The notes under the pieces are model-generated. The model did no database searches. It was given only the letters and a program-made list of their open reading frames with translations, and had not been told where the DNA came from. A stretch of 64,000 nucleotides of DNA. It comes from Mycolicibacterium sediminis. Its GTDB lineage: Bacteria > Actinomycetota > Actinomycetes > Mycobacteriales > Mycobacteriaceae. The stretch covers positions 62,001 through 126,000 of the forward strand of contig NZ_AP022588.1 of the NCBI RefSeq assembly GCF_010731735.1, written 5' to 3'. Each line of letters opens with the position of its first letter. Within the stretch, counting starts at the first letter, position 1. Below are positions 38,339-47,870 of the stretch, piece after piece. A program made the translations under genes and the position numbers.

Positions 38339-39808
38339 CTACCGCGCGAGTGTGGCGATCGCCTTGATCTCGAGGTACTCCTCGAAACCGGCGAGGCCCA
38401 TCTCCCGGCCGATGCCGGACTGCTTGTATCCGCCGAAGGGCATGTCCGCGGAGTACCAGACGCCACCGTTGACGTTGACCGTGCCGACGCGCAGGCGCCT
38501 CGCGACCGCCTGTGCACGGTCGTCGTCACCGGAGAACACCGTGCCGGACAGTCCGAACGGCGAGTCGTTGGCGATCCGGACCGCGTCGTCGTCGCCGTCG
38601 TGCGCGATGACCGTCAGCACCGGCCCGAAGATCTCCTCGCGGGCGACCTTCGCGTCGTTGTCGAGTCCGGCGATCACCGTCGGCTCGATGAAGAAGCCGG
38701 TGTCACGGTCGGCGGGACTGCCGCCGCCGCAGGCGAACCGGCCGCCCTCGGCGATCGCCGAGTCCAGGTAGCCCTGGATGCGGTCTCGCTGACGCGCCGA
38801 GATCACCGGGCCGCAGATCGTGCCGGGATCGTTCGGGTCGCCGGGCTTGAGTCCGGCCATGGTGCCCGCCGCCGCCTCGACGGCCTCGTCGTAGCGTGCC
38901 CGCGGGACGACCAGCCTGGTGGTGATGGCACAGCCCTGACCGGCGTGCATCGACGCGGTGAACGCCGCCATCGCGCAGGCGCCACCGAGATCGGCGTCGT
39001 CGAGCACCAGGAAGGCGGACTTGCCGCCGAGTTCGAGGAACACCTTCTTCAGCGTCGCCGACCCGTCGGACATCACGGCGCGCCCGGTGTTGGTCGACCC
39101 GGTGAACGACACCATGTCGACACGGGGATCCGTCGACAGCAGCGCGCCGACGCCATGGTCACTCGAGGTGACGATGTTGACGACGCCCGGGGGGATGTCG
39201 GTGTGCTCGGCGATCAGCTCGCCGAGAACTGCTGCCGCCCACGGTGTGTCGGGTGCCGGCTTGAGAACGATGGTATTGCCCGCCGCCAACGCCGGCCCAA
39301 GCTTCGCCAGGTTGATCTGATGCGGAAAGTTCCACGGCGTGATGGCGCCGACGACGCCAATGGCCTCGCGGGCGATCGTGCGGTGGGTCTTCATCCCCAT
39401 CGGCGAGGCGACGCCCAGATCGGTGGTCCACTGGTAGGACTCGGCGGTGTCGGCGCAGAAGCTCAGGTCCTCGACCGGGCCCTCGAGCTGGGCGGCCGAC
39501 GTCAGCATCCGTGGCGCGCCCACCTCGGCGATGGTCAGCGCGCGAAGTTCCTCGGTGTGGTCGCGCATCGCCTGCTGCAGTTGGCGGATCGACCGCACCC
39601 GCAGCGCGACGTCGGTCGACCACTCCGTGTCGTCGAACGCGCGGCGGGCGGCGCCGATCGCGGCGTCCATGTCGTCGGGCGTGGCGTCGGCCGCGACGCC
39701 CAGCGTCTCCTCGGTGGCGGGATTGATGGTGGCGAACGTGCCGCCGCCGGCGGCCACCAGCTTCCCGTCGATGAGCAGCCGACTCTCGCGATCGCCCAGT
39801 AACGCCAT
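38339..39808 (-). CDS. aldA: NAD-dependent aldehyde dehydrogenase
   Basis: 489 residues. Catalytic Glu in KKVFLELGGKSAFLVLDD, catalytic Cys in MHAGQGCAITTRLVVP, NAD loop in VSFTGSTNTGRAVM, and Asn in ITPWNFPHQINLAK. The start MALLGDRESRLLIDG is preceded by GGAGGCGAAG; a start 26 codons upstream would run across the operator. It matches Rv0768 (aldA). It oxidises an aldehyde probably made by the P450, ADH and SDR enzymes next door. A TGGACA-GC-TGTCCG operator lies 19 bp upstream. Confidence 0.93.
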   Translation of the reverse strand: MALLGDRESRLLIDGKLVAAGGGTFATINPATEETLGVAADATPDDMDAAIGAARRAFDDTEWSTDVALRVRSIRQLQQAMRDHTEELRALTIAEVGAPRMLTSAAQLEGPVEDLSFCADTAESYQWTTDLGVASPMGMKTHRTIAREAIGVVGAITPWNFPHQINLAKLGPALAAGNTIVLKPAPDTPWAAAVLGELIAEHTDIPPGVVNIVTSSDHGVGALLSTDPRVDMVSFTGSTNTGRAVMSDGSATLKKVFLELGGKSAFLVLDDADLGGACAMAAFTASMHAGQGCAITTRLVVPRARYDEAVEAAAGTMAGLKPGDPNDPGTICGPVISARQRDRIQGYLDSAIAEGGRFACGGGSPADRDTGFFIEPTVIAGLDNDAKVAREEIFGPVLTVIAHDGDDDAVRIANDSPFGLSGTVFSGDDDRAQAVARRLRVGTVNVNGGVWYSADMPFGGYKQSGIGREMGLAGFEEYLEIKAIATLAR

Positions 39809-39827
39809 CAGACTTCGCCTCCGATTC

Positions 39828-39841
39828 TGGACAGCTGTCCG
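39828..39841. promoter_or_regulatory. TetR operator candidate, aldA side
   Basis: TGGACAGCTGTCCG, a near-perfect dyad (TGGACA-NN-TGTCCA with the last base changed), 19 bp before the aldA ATG. The same dyad recurs at 39987-40000. Confidence 0.65.
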
Positions 39842-39981
39842 GCTGTTCCCGGTCGAACCATAACCTCTGCCGTGTCGGAGAGGCAAGGGTCGCGCCCTAG
39901 CATCGACCAGCGATCACACGCTAAACCGCTGTCCACGTGCAGGATCGCCGCCGAGGCTTGCCTTTCGGGAACTGCGTCCGA

Positions 39982-39987
39982 TAACTT
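39982..39987 (+). promoter_or_regulatory. Candidate -10 box, leaderless TetR gene
   Basis: TAACTT fits TANNNT and ends 6 nt before the GTG at 39994. No Shine-Dalgarno is present, so a leaderless mRNA is likely. Confidence 0.4.
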
Positions 39988-40000
39988 GGACATGTGTCCA
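39987..40000. promoter_or_regulatory. TetR operator candidate, regulator side
   Basis: TGGACATGTGTCCA, a perfect 14-bp dyad. It covers the likely transcription start and the GTG start codon, an ideal place for autorepression. Confidence 0.7.
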
Positions 40001-40602
40001 GCGATGCAGTAGTGGCGATGACGGGTGCGGCGACCACCGAACCCGGCGAGACGCCGCGCAACCGCCGGCAGGAGGAGACCTTCCGCAAGGTCCTCACCGC
40101 GGGCATCGAGATGCTGCGGGAGTCGTCCTATGCGGACCTCACGGTGCGGGCCGTCGCGGCGAGGGCCAAGGTCGCGCCCGCCACCGCGTACACCTACTTC
40201 TCGTCTAAGAACCACCTGATCGCTGAGGTCTACCTCGACCTGATGAAGCAGGTACCCCTGTTCACCGACGTCAACGAGCCGATGCCGTCGCGGGTCGAGC
40301 AGGCGCTGCGCGCGATGGCGCTGACCGTCGCCGACGAGCCCGAGGTCGCCGCGGCCTGCACCACGGCCCTGCTCACCGGCACCGACCCGACCGTCCGCAA
40401 GGTGCGGGACCGCATCGGCGCGGAGATCCACCGGCGGATCCGATCCGCCGTCGGCCCGACGGGCGACCCGCGCGTGATCTCGGCGCTCGAGATGACGTTC
40501 TTCGGTGCGCTGGTCAACGCAGGCAGCGGCGCCTTCACCTACCACCAGATCGCCGACCGCCTCAGCTATGTGGTCGCCCTCATCGTCGGGGACGACCAGT
40601 GA
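39994..40602 (+). CDS. TetR family regulator (Rv0767c-like)
   Basis: 202 residues. Helix-turn-helix in LTVRAVAARAKVAPATAYTY with the following FSSKNHLIAEV; effector domain after residue 70. The GTG start coincides with a likely leaderless transcription start; an internal ATG at 40018 is an alternative. It is divergent from aldA and heads the run cyp123, SDR, cyp51, ferredoxin and SnoaL. Two copies of TGGACA-NN-TGTCCA in the spacer suggest that it controls both directions. Confidence 0.9.
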   Translation: MSSDAVVAMTGAATTEPGETPRNRRQEETFRKVLTAGIEMLRESSYADLTVRAVAARAKVAPATAYTYFSSKNHLIAEVYLDLMKQVPLFTDVNEPMPSRVEQALRAMALTVADEPEVAAACTTALLTGTDPTVRKVRDRIGAEIHRRIRSAVGPTGDPRVISALEMTFFGALVNAGSGAFTYHQIADRLSYVVALIVGDDQ

Positions 40603-40639
40603 GCTACACCGTCGGAGACGAGAGTTCGGGAGAACACCC

Positions 40640-41881
40640 ATGACCACCGGCATGCCTGCGACGACTCCCGCCCCGATGAACCCGCCCGGGGTCCTGCTGG
40701 ACCCCTACGACTACGACTTCCACGAAGACCCGTACCCGTACTACCGGCGGCTGCGCGACGAGGCGCCGCTGTATCGCAACGACGAACTCGGATTCTGGGC
40801 ACTGTCACGGCATTCCGACGTCCACCAGGGATTCCGCAACAGCACGACGCTGTCGAACAAGTTCGGGGTGTCCCTCGACCCGGCGTCGCGCGGCCCGCAC
40901 GCGGCCAAGACCATGTCGTTCCTCGCCATGGACGATCCTTCGCATCTGCGGCTGCGCACGCTGGTGTCCAAGGGCTTCACCCCGCGACGCATCCGCGAAT
41001 TGGAGCCCCGCGTCACGCAGATCGCCACCCAGCACCTCGACGTGCTGATGGAGAGGGCGGCCGACGGCACGGTCGACTACGTCGAGGAGTTCGCGGGCAA
41101 GCTGCCGATGGACGTCATCTCCGAACTGATGGGCGTACCGGTGCCCGACCGCGATCAGGTCCGCGCCTGGGCCGACGGCGTGATGCACCGCGACGAGGGC
41201 GTCACCGACGTGCCTCCCGCCGCCATCGAGGCGTCGCTCAACTTGATCGTCTACTACCAGGAGATGGTCGCGGAGCGCCGGAAGACGCCGTCCGACGACC
41301 TCACCACCGCGCTGCTCGAGGCCGAGATCGACGGTGACCGCCTCACCGACGACGAGGTGCTCGGCTTCATGTTCCTGATGGTCATCGCGGGCAACGAGAC
41401 GACCACCAAACTGCTTGCGAACGCGGCTTTCTGGGGCTACCAGAACCCCGACCAGCTCGCTCCGCTCTACGACAACCTCGAGCGCATCCCCCTGTGGGTG
41501 GAGGAGACGCTGCGCTACGACACGTCGAGCCAGATCCTCGCGCGCACGGTCGCCGGCGACCTCACGCTGCACGACACCACGATTCCCGACGGCGACGTCG
41601 TCCTGCTGCTGCCGGGCTCCGCACACCGTGACGAGCGCGTGTTCGATCGGCCCGACGACTTCGTCATCGGTCGTGAGATCGGTTCGAAACTACTGAGTTT
41701 CGGCAGCGGGGCGCACTTCTGCCTCGGGGCCCATCTGGCCCGCATGGAGGCGCGCGTCGCCCTGGCCGAACTCTTCAAGCGGATCCGCGGCTACGAGGTG
41801 GACGAGGCCAACTCGGTCCGCGTGCACTCGAGCAACGTCCGCGGTTTCGCCCACCTCCCCATGACGATCCACCCCCGCTGA
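40640..41881 (+). CDS. cyp123: Cytochrome P450, CYP123 type
   Basis: 413 residues. I-helix LMVIAGNETTTKLLANAAFW, ExxR in EETLRYDTSSQ, heme loop FGSGAHFCLGAHLARME. The N-terminal VLLDPYDYDFHEDPYPYY and the gene order match CYP123 (Rv0766c). The substrate is unknown. The ATG follows a GGGAG site. It is the second gene after the TetR gene and precedes the SDR by 13 bp; electrons may come from the ferredoxin encoded three genes on. Confidence 0.9.
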   Translation: MTTGMPATTPAPMNPPGVLLDPYDYDFHEDPYPYYRRLRDEAPLYRNDELGFWALSRHSDVHQGFRNSTTLSNKFGVSLDPASRGPHAAKTMSFLAMDDPSHLRLRTLVSKGFTPRRIRELEPRVTQIATQHLDVLMERAADGTVDYVEEFAGKLPMDVISELMGVPVPDRDQVRAWADGVMHRDEGVTDVPPAAIEASLNLIVYYQEMVAERRKTPSDDLTTALLEAEIDGDRLTDDEVLGFMFLMVIAGNETTTKLLANAAFWGYQNPDQLAPLYDNLERIPLWVEETLRYDTSSQILARTVAGDLTLHDTTIPDGDVVLLLPGSAHRDERVFDRPDDFVIGREIGSKLLSFGSGAHFCLGAHLARMEARVALAELFKRIRGYEVDEANSVRVHSSNVRGFAHLPMTIHPR

Positions 41882-41894
41882 AGGGACCCCGGCA

Positions 41895-42715
41895 ATGCCA
41901 CGTTTCGCCCCCCTCCCCGATCGCAGACCGGCCATCGTCGCCGGCGCATCCGCCGGCATCGGCGAGGCCACCGCGATCGAACTCGCCGCGCGCGGCTTTC
42001 CGGTCGCGCTGGGCGCGCGCCGCGTCGAGAAGCTCGAGGACATCGTCGGCAAGATCAACGCCGGCGGCGGTGAGGCCGTCGGCTTCCACCTCGACGTCAC
42101 CGATCCAAACTCGGTGAAGTCGTTCGTCGCCAACGCCGAGGAGGCCCTCGGCGAGATCGAGGTGATGGTCGCCGGCGCCGGTGACACCTACTTCGGCAAG
42201 CTGGCCGACATCAGCACCGACGAGTTCGACTCCCAGTTGCAGATCCACCTCGTCGGCGCCAATCGGCTGGCCACCGCGGTGCTGCCCGGCATGCTCGAGC
42301 GGCAGCGCGGCGACCTCATCTTCGTCGGATCCGAAGTGGCACTTCGGCAACGGCCGCACATGGGTGCCTACGGCGCAGCGAAGGCGGCACTCGTCGCGAT
42401 GGTCAACAACCTGCAGATGGAGCTCGAGGGCACCGGTGTCCGCGCGTCGATCGTGCATCCGGGCCCGACGAAGACATCGATGGGCTGGAGTCTGCCCGCC
42501 GACCTGATCGGGCCGGCCCTGGAGGACTGGGCCAAGTGGGGACAGGCGCGGCACGACTACTTCCTGCGCGCAGCCGACCTCGCACGTGCGATCACGTTCG
42601 TCGCCGAGACGCCGCGCGGCGGGTTCATCGCAAACATGGAACTGCAACCCGAGGCGCCGTTGACCACCGCTCCCCAGGAGCGCCGGCAGCTGAAGCTCGA
42701 CGAGGAGAAGCTCAC

Positions 42716-42719
<4 letters not shown>
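41895..42719 (+). CDS. SDR family oxidoreductase (Rv0765c-like)
   Basis: 274 residues. Cofactor loop AIVAGASAGIGEATAIELAA, VAGAGDT in place of NNAG, catalytic region GSEVALRQRPHMGAYGAAKA (Ser, Tyr, Lys). The last 20 residues (APQERRQLKLDEEKLT) are charged. It is likely to oxidise or reduce a hydroxyl of the same lipid or sterol used by CYP51/CYP123. Its stop overlaps the cyp51 start (ATGA), a coupling conserved in mycobacteria. Confidence 0.92.
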
Positions 42720-44283
<1,564 letters not shown>

Positions 44284-44285
44284 CA

Positions 44286-44825
44286 ATGGCGTCACGTGAA
44301 CAGCTGGACGACTGGGTGCAGCGCTGGCTGCAGGCCAACAAGGACTCCGAAGCGGCCGGCGACTGGAAGAACCTCGCCGAGTTCTACACCGACGACGCGA
44401 CCTACGGCTGGAACATCGGGCCGAAGGAAGACGTGATGTGCGTCGGCAAGGACGAGATCCGGGACGTCGCGCTGGGCTTCGAGATGGAGGGCCTGGACAA
44501 CTGGGTCTACGAGTACCAGAAGGTGCTCGTCGACGAGAAGCAGAACGAGATCGTCGGATTCTGGAAGCAGATCGCGAAGTTGGGCGACGGCACCCAGGAC
44601 GAGATCTACGGCATCGGTGGGAGTTGGTTCCGCTTGAACGACGACTTGTTGATCGAGTGGCAGCGCGACTTCTTCGACTTCGGCCACGTGTCGAAGATGT
44701 TCATGAAACTCATCGAGTCCGGCGAACTGAGCCAGGGGATGCAAAGGCGCATCGAACGCAGCGTGGCAGGCGAGAAACTGCCGGGCTACTACAAGATCGG
44801 CACCAGCCCCGTTCCCATCTGGTGA
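44286..44825 (+). CDS. SnoaL-like/NTF2-fold protein (Rv0762c-like)
   Basis: 179 residues. An NTF2/SnoaL-like pattern: LQANKDSEAAGDWKNLAEFY, TDDATYGWNIGPKEDVM, and DNWVYEYQKVLVDEKQNEIV with a C-terminal DFGHVSKMFMKLIESG. Such proteins bind or isomerise hydrophobic ligands. It starts 2 bp after the ferredoxin stop and so belongs to the cyp51 operon. No catalytic pair can be assigned. Confidence 0.85.
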   Translation: MASREQLDDWVQRWLQANKDSEAAGDWKNLAEFYTDDATYGWNIGPKEDVMCVGKDEIRDVALGFEMEGLDNWVYEYQKVLVDEKQNEIVGFWKQIAKLGDGTQDEIYGIGGSWFRLNDDLLIEWQRDFFDFGHVSKMFMKLIESGELSQGMQRRIERSVAGEKLPGYYKIGTSPVPIW

Positions 44826-44866
44826 TCTCCACCAAGCAGTTGCTTGGGGTGGCTGTGACGTACTTA

Positions 44867-44881
44867 ACTAGAGGCTCTAGT
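44867..44881. promoter_or_regulatory. Palindrome upstream of adhB
   Basis: ACTAGAG-G-CTCTAGT, a perfect 15-bp dyad 35 bp before the adhB start. It differs from the TGGACA operator of the nearby TetR, so another regulator is implied. Confidence 0.5.
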
Positions 44882-44916
44882 CTGGCCCTGATGGCTCTAT
44901 CGGAAGGCGCGTACCA

Positions 44917-46044
44917 ATGAAGACAAAGGGTGCTCTCATCTGGGAGTTCAACAAGCCGTGGTCGATCGAGGAGATCGAGATCGGCGACCCCGTCAAGGAC
45001 GAGGTCAAGATCCAGATGGAAGCCTCGGGCATGTGCCACTCCGATCACCACCTGGTGACCGGTGGCATCCCGATGATGGGCTTCCCCGTGCTCGGCGGCC
45101 ACGAAGGCGCAGGCATCGTGACCGAGGTCGGACCCGGCGTCGAGGACCTGGCACCCGGTGACCACGTCGTCCTCGCCTTCATTCCGTCGTGTGGCCGCTG
45201 CCCGTCCTGTCAGGCCGGTATGCGCAACCTCTGCGACCTGGGCGCGGGACTGCTCGGCGGCGTCGCCGTCTCCGACGGCACCCACCGCATCACCGCGAAG
45301 GGCCAGCCCGTCTTCCCGATGACCCTGCTGGGCACCTTCAGCCCGTACATGGTGGTGCACAAGAGTTCCGTGGTGAAGATCGATCCGTCGATCCCGTTCG
45401 AGGTGGCCTGCCTGGTGGGCTGCGGCGTGACGACGGGTTACGGCTCGGCGGTCAAGGCCGGTGACATCCGCCCCGGCGACGACGTCGCGATCATCGGCGT
45501 CGGCGGCGTCGGCATGTCGGCGCTGCAGGGTGCGGTCAACGCCGGTGCGCGGAATCTCTTCGTCATCGAGCCCGTCGAGTGGAAGCGCGACGCCGCGCTG
45601 AAGTTCGGTGCCACGCATGCCTACCCCGACATGGAGGCCGCCTTCGCGGGCGTTGCCGAAGTTACCCAGGGACTGATGGCGAAGCAGGTCATCGTGACCG
45701 TCGGCGAACTCGACGGAAAGGACGTGGACAACTACGTCAACCTGACCTCCAAGGGCGGCACCACCGTGCTGACCGCCATCGGCAGCATGATGGACACCAA
45801 CGTCACGCTGAATCTCGCGATGCTGACGCTGATGCAGAAGCGGTTGCAGGGCACCATCTTCGGCGGCGGCAACCCGCACTTCGACATCCCGCAGCTGCTG
45901 TCGATGTACAAGGCGGGCCGGCTCAACCTCGACGACATGGTCACGCGCGAGTACTCGCTCGAGCAGATCAACGAGGGCTACACCGACATGCTCGAGGGCC
46001 GCAACATCCGCGGCGTCATCCGCTACACCGACGCCGACCGGTAG
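44917..46044 (+). CDS. adhB: Zinc NDMA-type alcohol dehydrogenase
   Basis: 375 residues, medium-chain dehydrogenase. Catalytic zinc ligands in ASGMCHSDHHLV (C40) and LGGHEGAG (H62, E63); structural zinc Cys92, 95, 98 and 106 in PSCGRCPSCQAGMRNLC; NAD fold VAIIGVGGVGMSALQGAVN. From memory, it belongs to the actinobacterial NDMA-dependent (tightly NAD-bound) alcohol dehydrogenase group and matches Rv0761c. It is separated from the cyp51 operon by 91 bp with its own palindrome, so it probably has its own promoter. Confidence 0.94.
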   Translation: MKTKGALIWEFNKPWSIEEIEIGDPVKDEVKIQMEASGMCHSDHHLVTGGIPMMGFPVLGGHEGAGIVTEVGPGVEDLAPGDHVVLAFIPSCGRCPSCQAGMRNLCDLGAGLLGGVAVSDGTHRITAKGQPVFPMTLLGTFSPYMVVHKSSVVKIDPSIPFEVACLVGCGVTTGYGSAVKAGDIRPGDDVAIIGVGGVGMSALQGAVNAGARNLFVIEPVEWKRDAALKFGATHAYPDMEAAFAGVAEVTQGLMAKQVIVTVGELDGKDVDNYVNLTSKGGTTVLTAIGSMMDTNVTLNLAMLTLMQKRLQGTIFGGGNPHFDIPQLLSMYKAGRLNLDDMVTREYSLEQINEGYTDMLEGRNIRGVIRYTDADR

Positions 46045-46048
46045 TCGC

Positions 46049-46498
46049 GTGACCGGCTCCACCGAGACCGAGACCGAGACCACGGTCGAGACTCCCGTCG
46101 TCGCGGCGTCGCGCGCATCGTGGCGCTGCGTGCAATCGGGTGACCGCGACGGCTGGCTGGCCCTGATGGCCGACGACGTCGTCGTCGAGGATCCGATCGG
46201 CGAGGCCGTCACCAACCCCGACGGCACGGGGGTGCGCGGCAAGGAGGCGTTGGCGGCGTTCTACGACGCCAACATCGGCCCGAACACGCTCACCGTGACG
46301 TGCCAGGAGACGTTCCCGTCGAGTTCTCCGACCGAGATCGCCTACATCCTGGTGCTGCACACCGTGTTTCCGAACGGATTCACCGCGACCGTCCGAGGCG
46401 TGTTCACCTACCGAGTGAACGACGCGGGGCTGATCACCAACCTGCGTGGCTACTGGAACATGGACGCGATGACGTTCGGCGAGCAGGACGCCGGCTGA
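46049..46498 (+). CDS. SnoaL/ketosteroid isomerase-like protein (Rv0760c-like)
   Basis: 149 residues from GTG, 4 bp after adhB. NTF2 fold: SWRCVQSGDRDGWLALMADD, VVVEDPIGEAVTNPDG (Asp of the KSI active site), FYDANIGPNTLTVTC and RVNDAGLITNLRGYWNMDAM. Rv0760c binds steroids but has little isomerase activity (known for the homologue). The Thr/Glu-rich N-terminus (STETETETTVETP) is probably disordered. Confidence 0.9.
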   Translation: MTGSTETETETTVETPVVAASRASWRCVQSGDRDGWLALMADDVVVEDPIGEAVTNPDGTGVRGKEALAAFYDANIGPNTLTVTCQETFPSSSPTEIAYILVLHTVFPNGFTATVRGVFTYRVNDAGLITNLRGYWNMDAMTFGEQDAG

Positions 46499-47340
46499 CC
46501 GGCGCAGTCGTCGTCGGCGGGTCCCGCGGTGTGGGACTCGCCGTCGCCGAACTCCTCGGCACGCTCGGCTACGGTGTGGTGGTCAACGGCCGTGACGGTG
46601 ACGCCGTGGCCGACGCGGTCACCAGGATCGGCGGCGGCGCAGTCGGTTTCCCCGGCTCCCCCGCCGACCCCACCGTCGCCGACGCCCTCGTCGACACCTG
46701 CGTCGCGGAGTTCGGCAGCATCGACGCGCTGGTGAACTGCGCGGGCACCGCGGAACCTCCGGGCTCGTCGATCCTGAACGTGACGTCCGCACAGTTCCGT
46801 GACCTTCTCGACGCCCATTTGCTGACGGCGTTCGAGACGTGCCGCGCCGCCGCGCCGCGGATGGTCGCCCAGGGCGGTGGGGCGATCGTCAACACCAGTT
46901 CGTTCGCCTTCCTCGGGGACTACGGCGGTACCGGCTATCCCGCAGGCAAGGGCGGGGTGAACGGGTTGACGCTCGCCGTCGCCGCCGAACTGCGCGAGCA
47001 CGGCGTTCGGGCCAACGTGGTCTGTCCTGGTGCGAGGACGCGACTGTCCACCGGCGACGACTACGAGCAGCACATCGAGGCGCTGCACCGCCGCGGTCTG
47101 CTCGACGACGTCAGCAGACAGGGCGCCCTCGACGCCGCCCCGCCGGAGTATGTCGCGCCGACCTACGCCTACCTGGTCAGCGACCGTGCCCGCGACGTGA
47201 CGGGTCAGATCTTCATCGCCGCAGGTAATTTCGTCGGACGGTTCGACCGGCCGACACCCACCTTCCTGGCCTACCGCGGACACGTCGACGAGCCACCCTG
47301 GACGGTCGACGAGCTGGCCGGGTTCGTCGGCGCCGCGTGA
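46495..47340 (+). CDS. SDR family oxidoreductase with CTG start
   Basis: 281 residues. TGAVVVGGSRGVGLAVAELL (cofactor loop), NCAGTAEPPG, Ser/Tyr/Lys in NTSSFAFLGDYGGTGYPAGK, and the C-terminal DRARDVTGQIFIAAG. No ATG, GTG or TTG exists between the previous stop and the fold start. The only sensible start is CTG at 46495, overlapping the stop of the SnoaL-like gene as CTGA, the same geometry as ATGA/GTGA. The residue before Tyr is G rather than the usual hydrophobic one. It is the third gene of the adhB operon. Confidence 0.85.
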   Translation: MTGAVVVGGSRGVGLAVAELLGTLGYGVVVNGRDGDAVADAVTRIGGGAVGFPGSPADPTVADALVDTCVAEFGSIDALVNCAGTAEPPGSSILNVTSAQFRDLLDAHLLTAFETCRAAAPRMVAQGGGAIVNTSSFAFLGDYGGTGYPAGKGGVNGLTLAVAAELREHGVRANVVCPGARTRLSTGDDYEQHIEALHRRGLLDDVSRQGALDAAPPEYVAPTYAYLVSDRARDVTGQIFIAAGNFVGRFDRPTPTFLAYRGHVDEPPWTVDELAGFVGAA

Positions 47341-47352
47341 AGCCCGAGGCTT

Positions 47353-47412
47353 GCCGAGACTACGGTTGATGACGGATTCCGGCCGAATTTTGTCATCAAC
47401 CGTAGTGTCGGC
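47353..47412. repeat. Strong intergenic hairpin
   Basis: Arms GCCGAGACTACGGTTGATGAC and GTCATCAACCGTAGTGTCGGC pair at 20 of 21 positions around an 18-nt loop. It lies between the adhB operon end (47340) and the HIT gene (47455). It may terminate the operon, although no U-run follows. Confidence 0.7.
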
Positions 47413-47454
47413 GGCAACTGTTGGCTCACGCGACCGTCTGGCATGCTCGACGCC

Positions 47455-47859
47455 ATGGCGTCCGTCTTCACCAAGATCATCAACCGGGAGATCCCGGGTC
47501 GCTTCGTCTACGAGGACGACGAGGTCGTCGGCTTCCTGACGATCGAGCCGATGACCCCGGGCCACACGCTGGTGGTTCCGCGGGCGGAGATCGACAACTG
47601 GCAGGACGTCGAACCCGAGGCGTTCGCCCGCGTGATGGCGGTGGCGCAACGCATCGGCAAGGCAGTGTCCACGGCATTCGGCACCGAGCGATCCGGTCTG
47701 ATCATCGCCGGGCTGGAGGTACCGCACCTGCACGTCCACGTCTTCCCCGCGCGCGACCTCGCGGACTTCGGCTTCGCCAATGTCGACCGGAACCCGTCGC
47801 CGGAATCGCTCGACGACGCGCAGGCCAAGATCAAGGCTGCGCTGGCCGACCAGGCCTGA
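47455..47859 (+). CDS. HIT family hydrolase
   Basis: 134 residues. The His triad is [32 protein letters not shown] and [17 protein letters not shown] are typical of Hint-like nucleotide hydrolases/transferases. I use MASVFTK (47455), 4 codons inside the longest frame, because the family begins there. It is convergent with phoR (11 bp between stops) and matches Rv0759c in position. Confidence 0.93.
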   Translation: MASVFTKIINREIPGRFVYEDDEVVGFLTIEPMTPGHTLVVPRAEIDNWQDVEPEAFARVMAVAQRIGKAVSTAFGTERSGLIIAGLEVPHLHVHVFPARDLADFGFANVDRNPSPESLDDAQAKIKAALADQA

Positions 47860-47870
47860 GGGCGCCCCGG

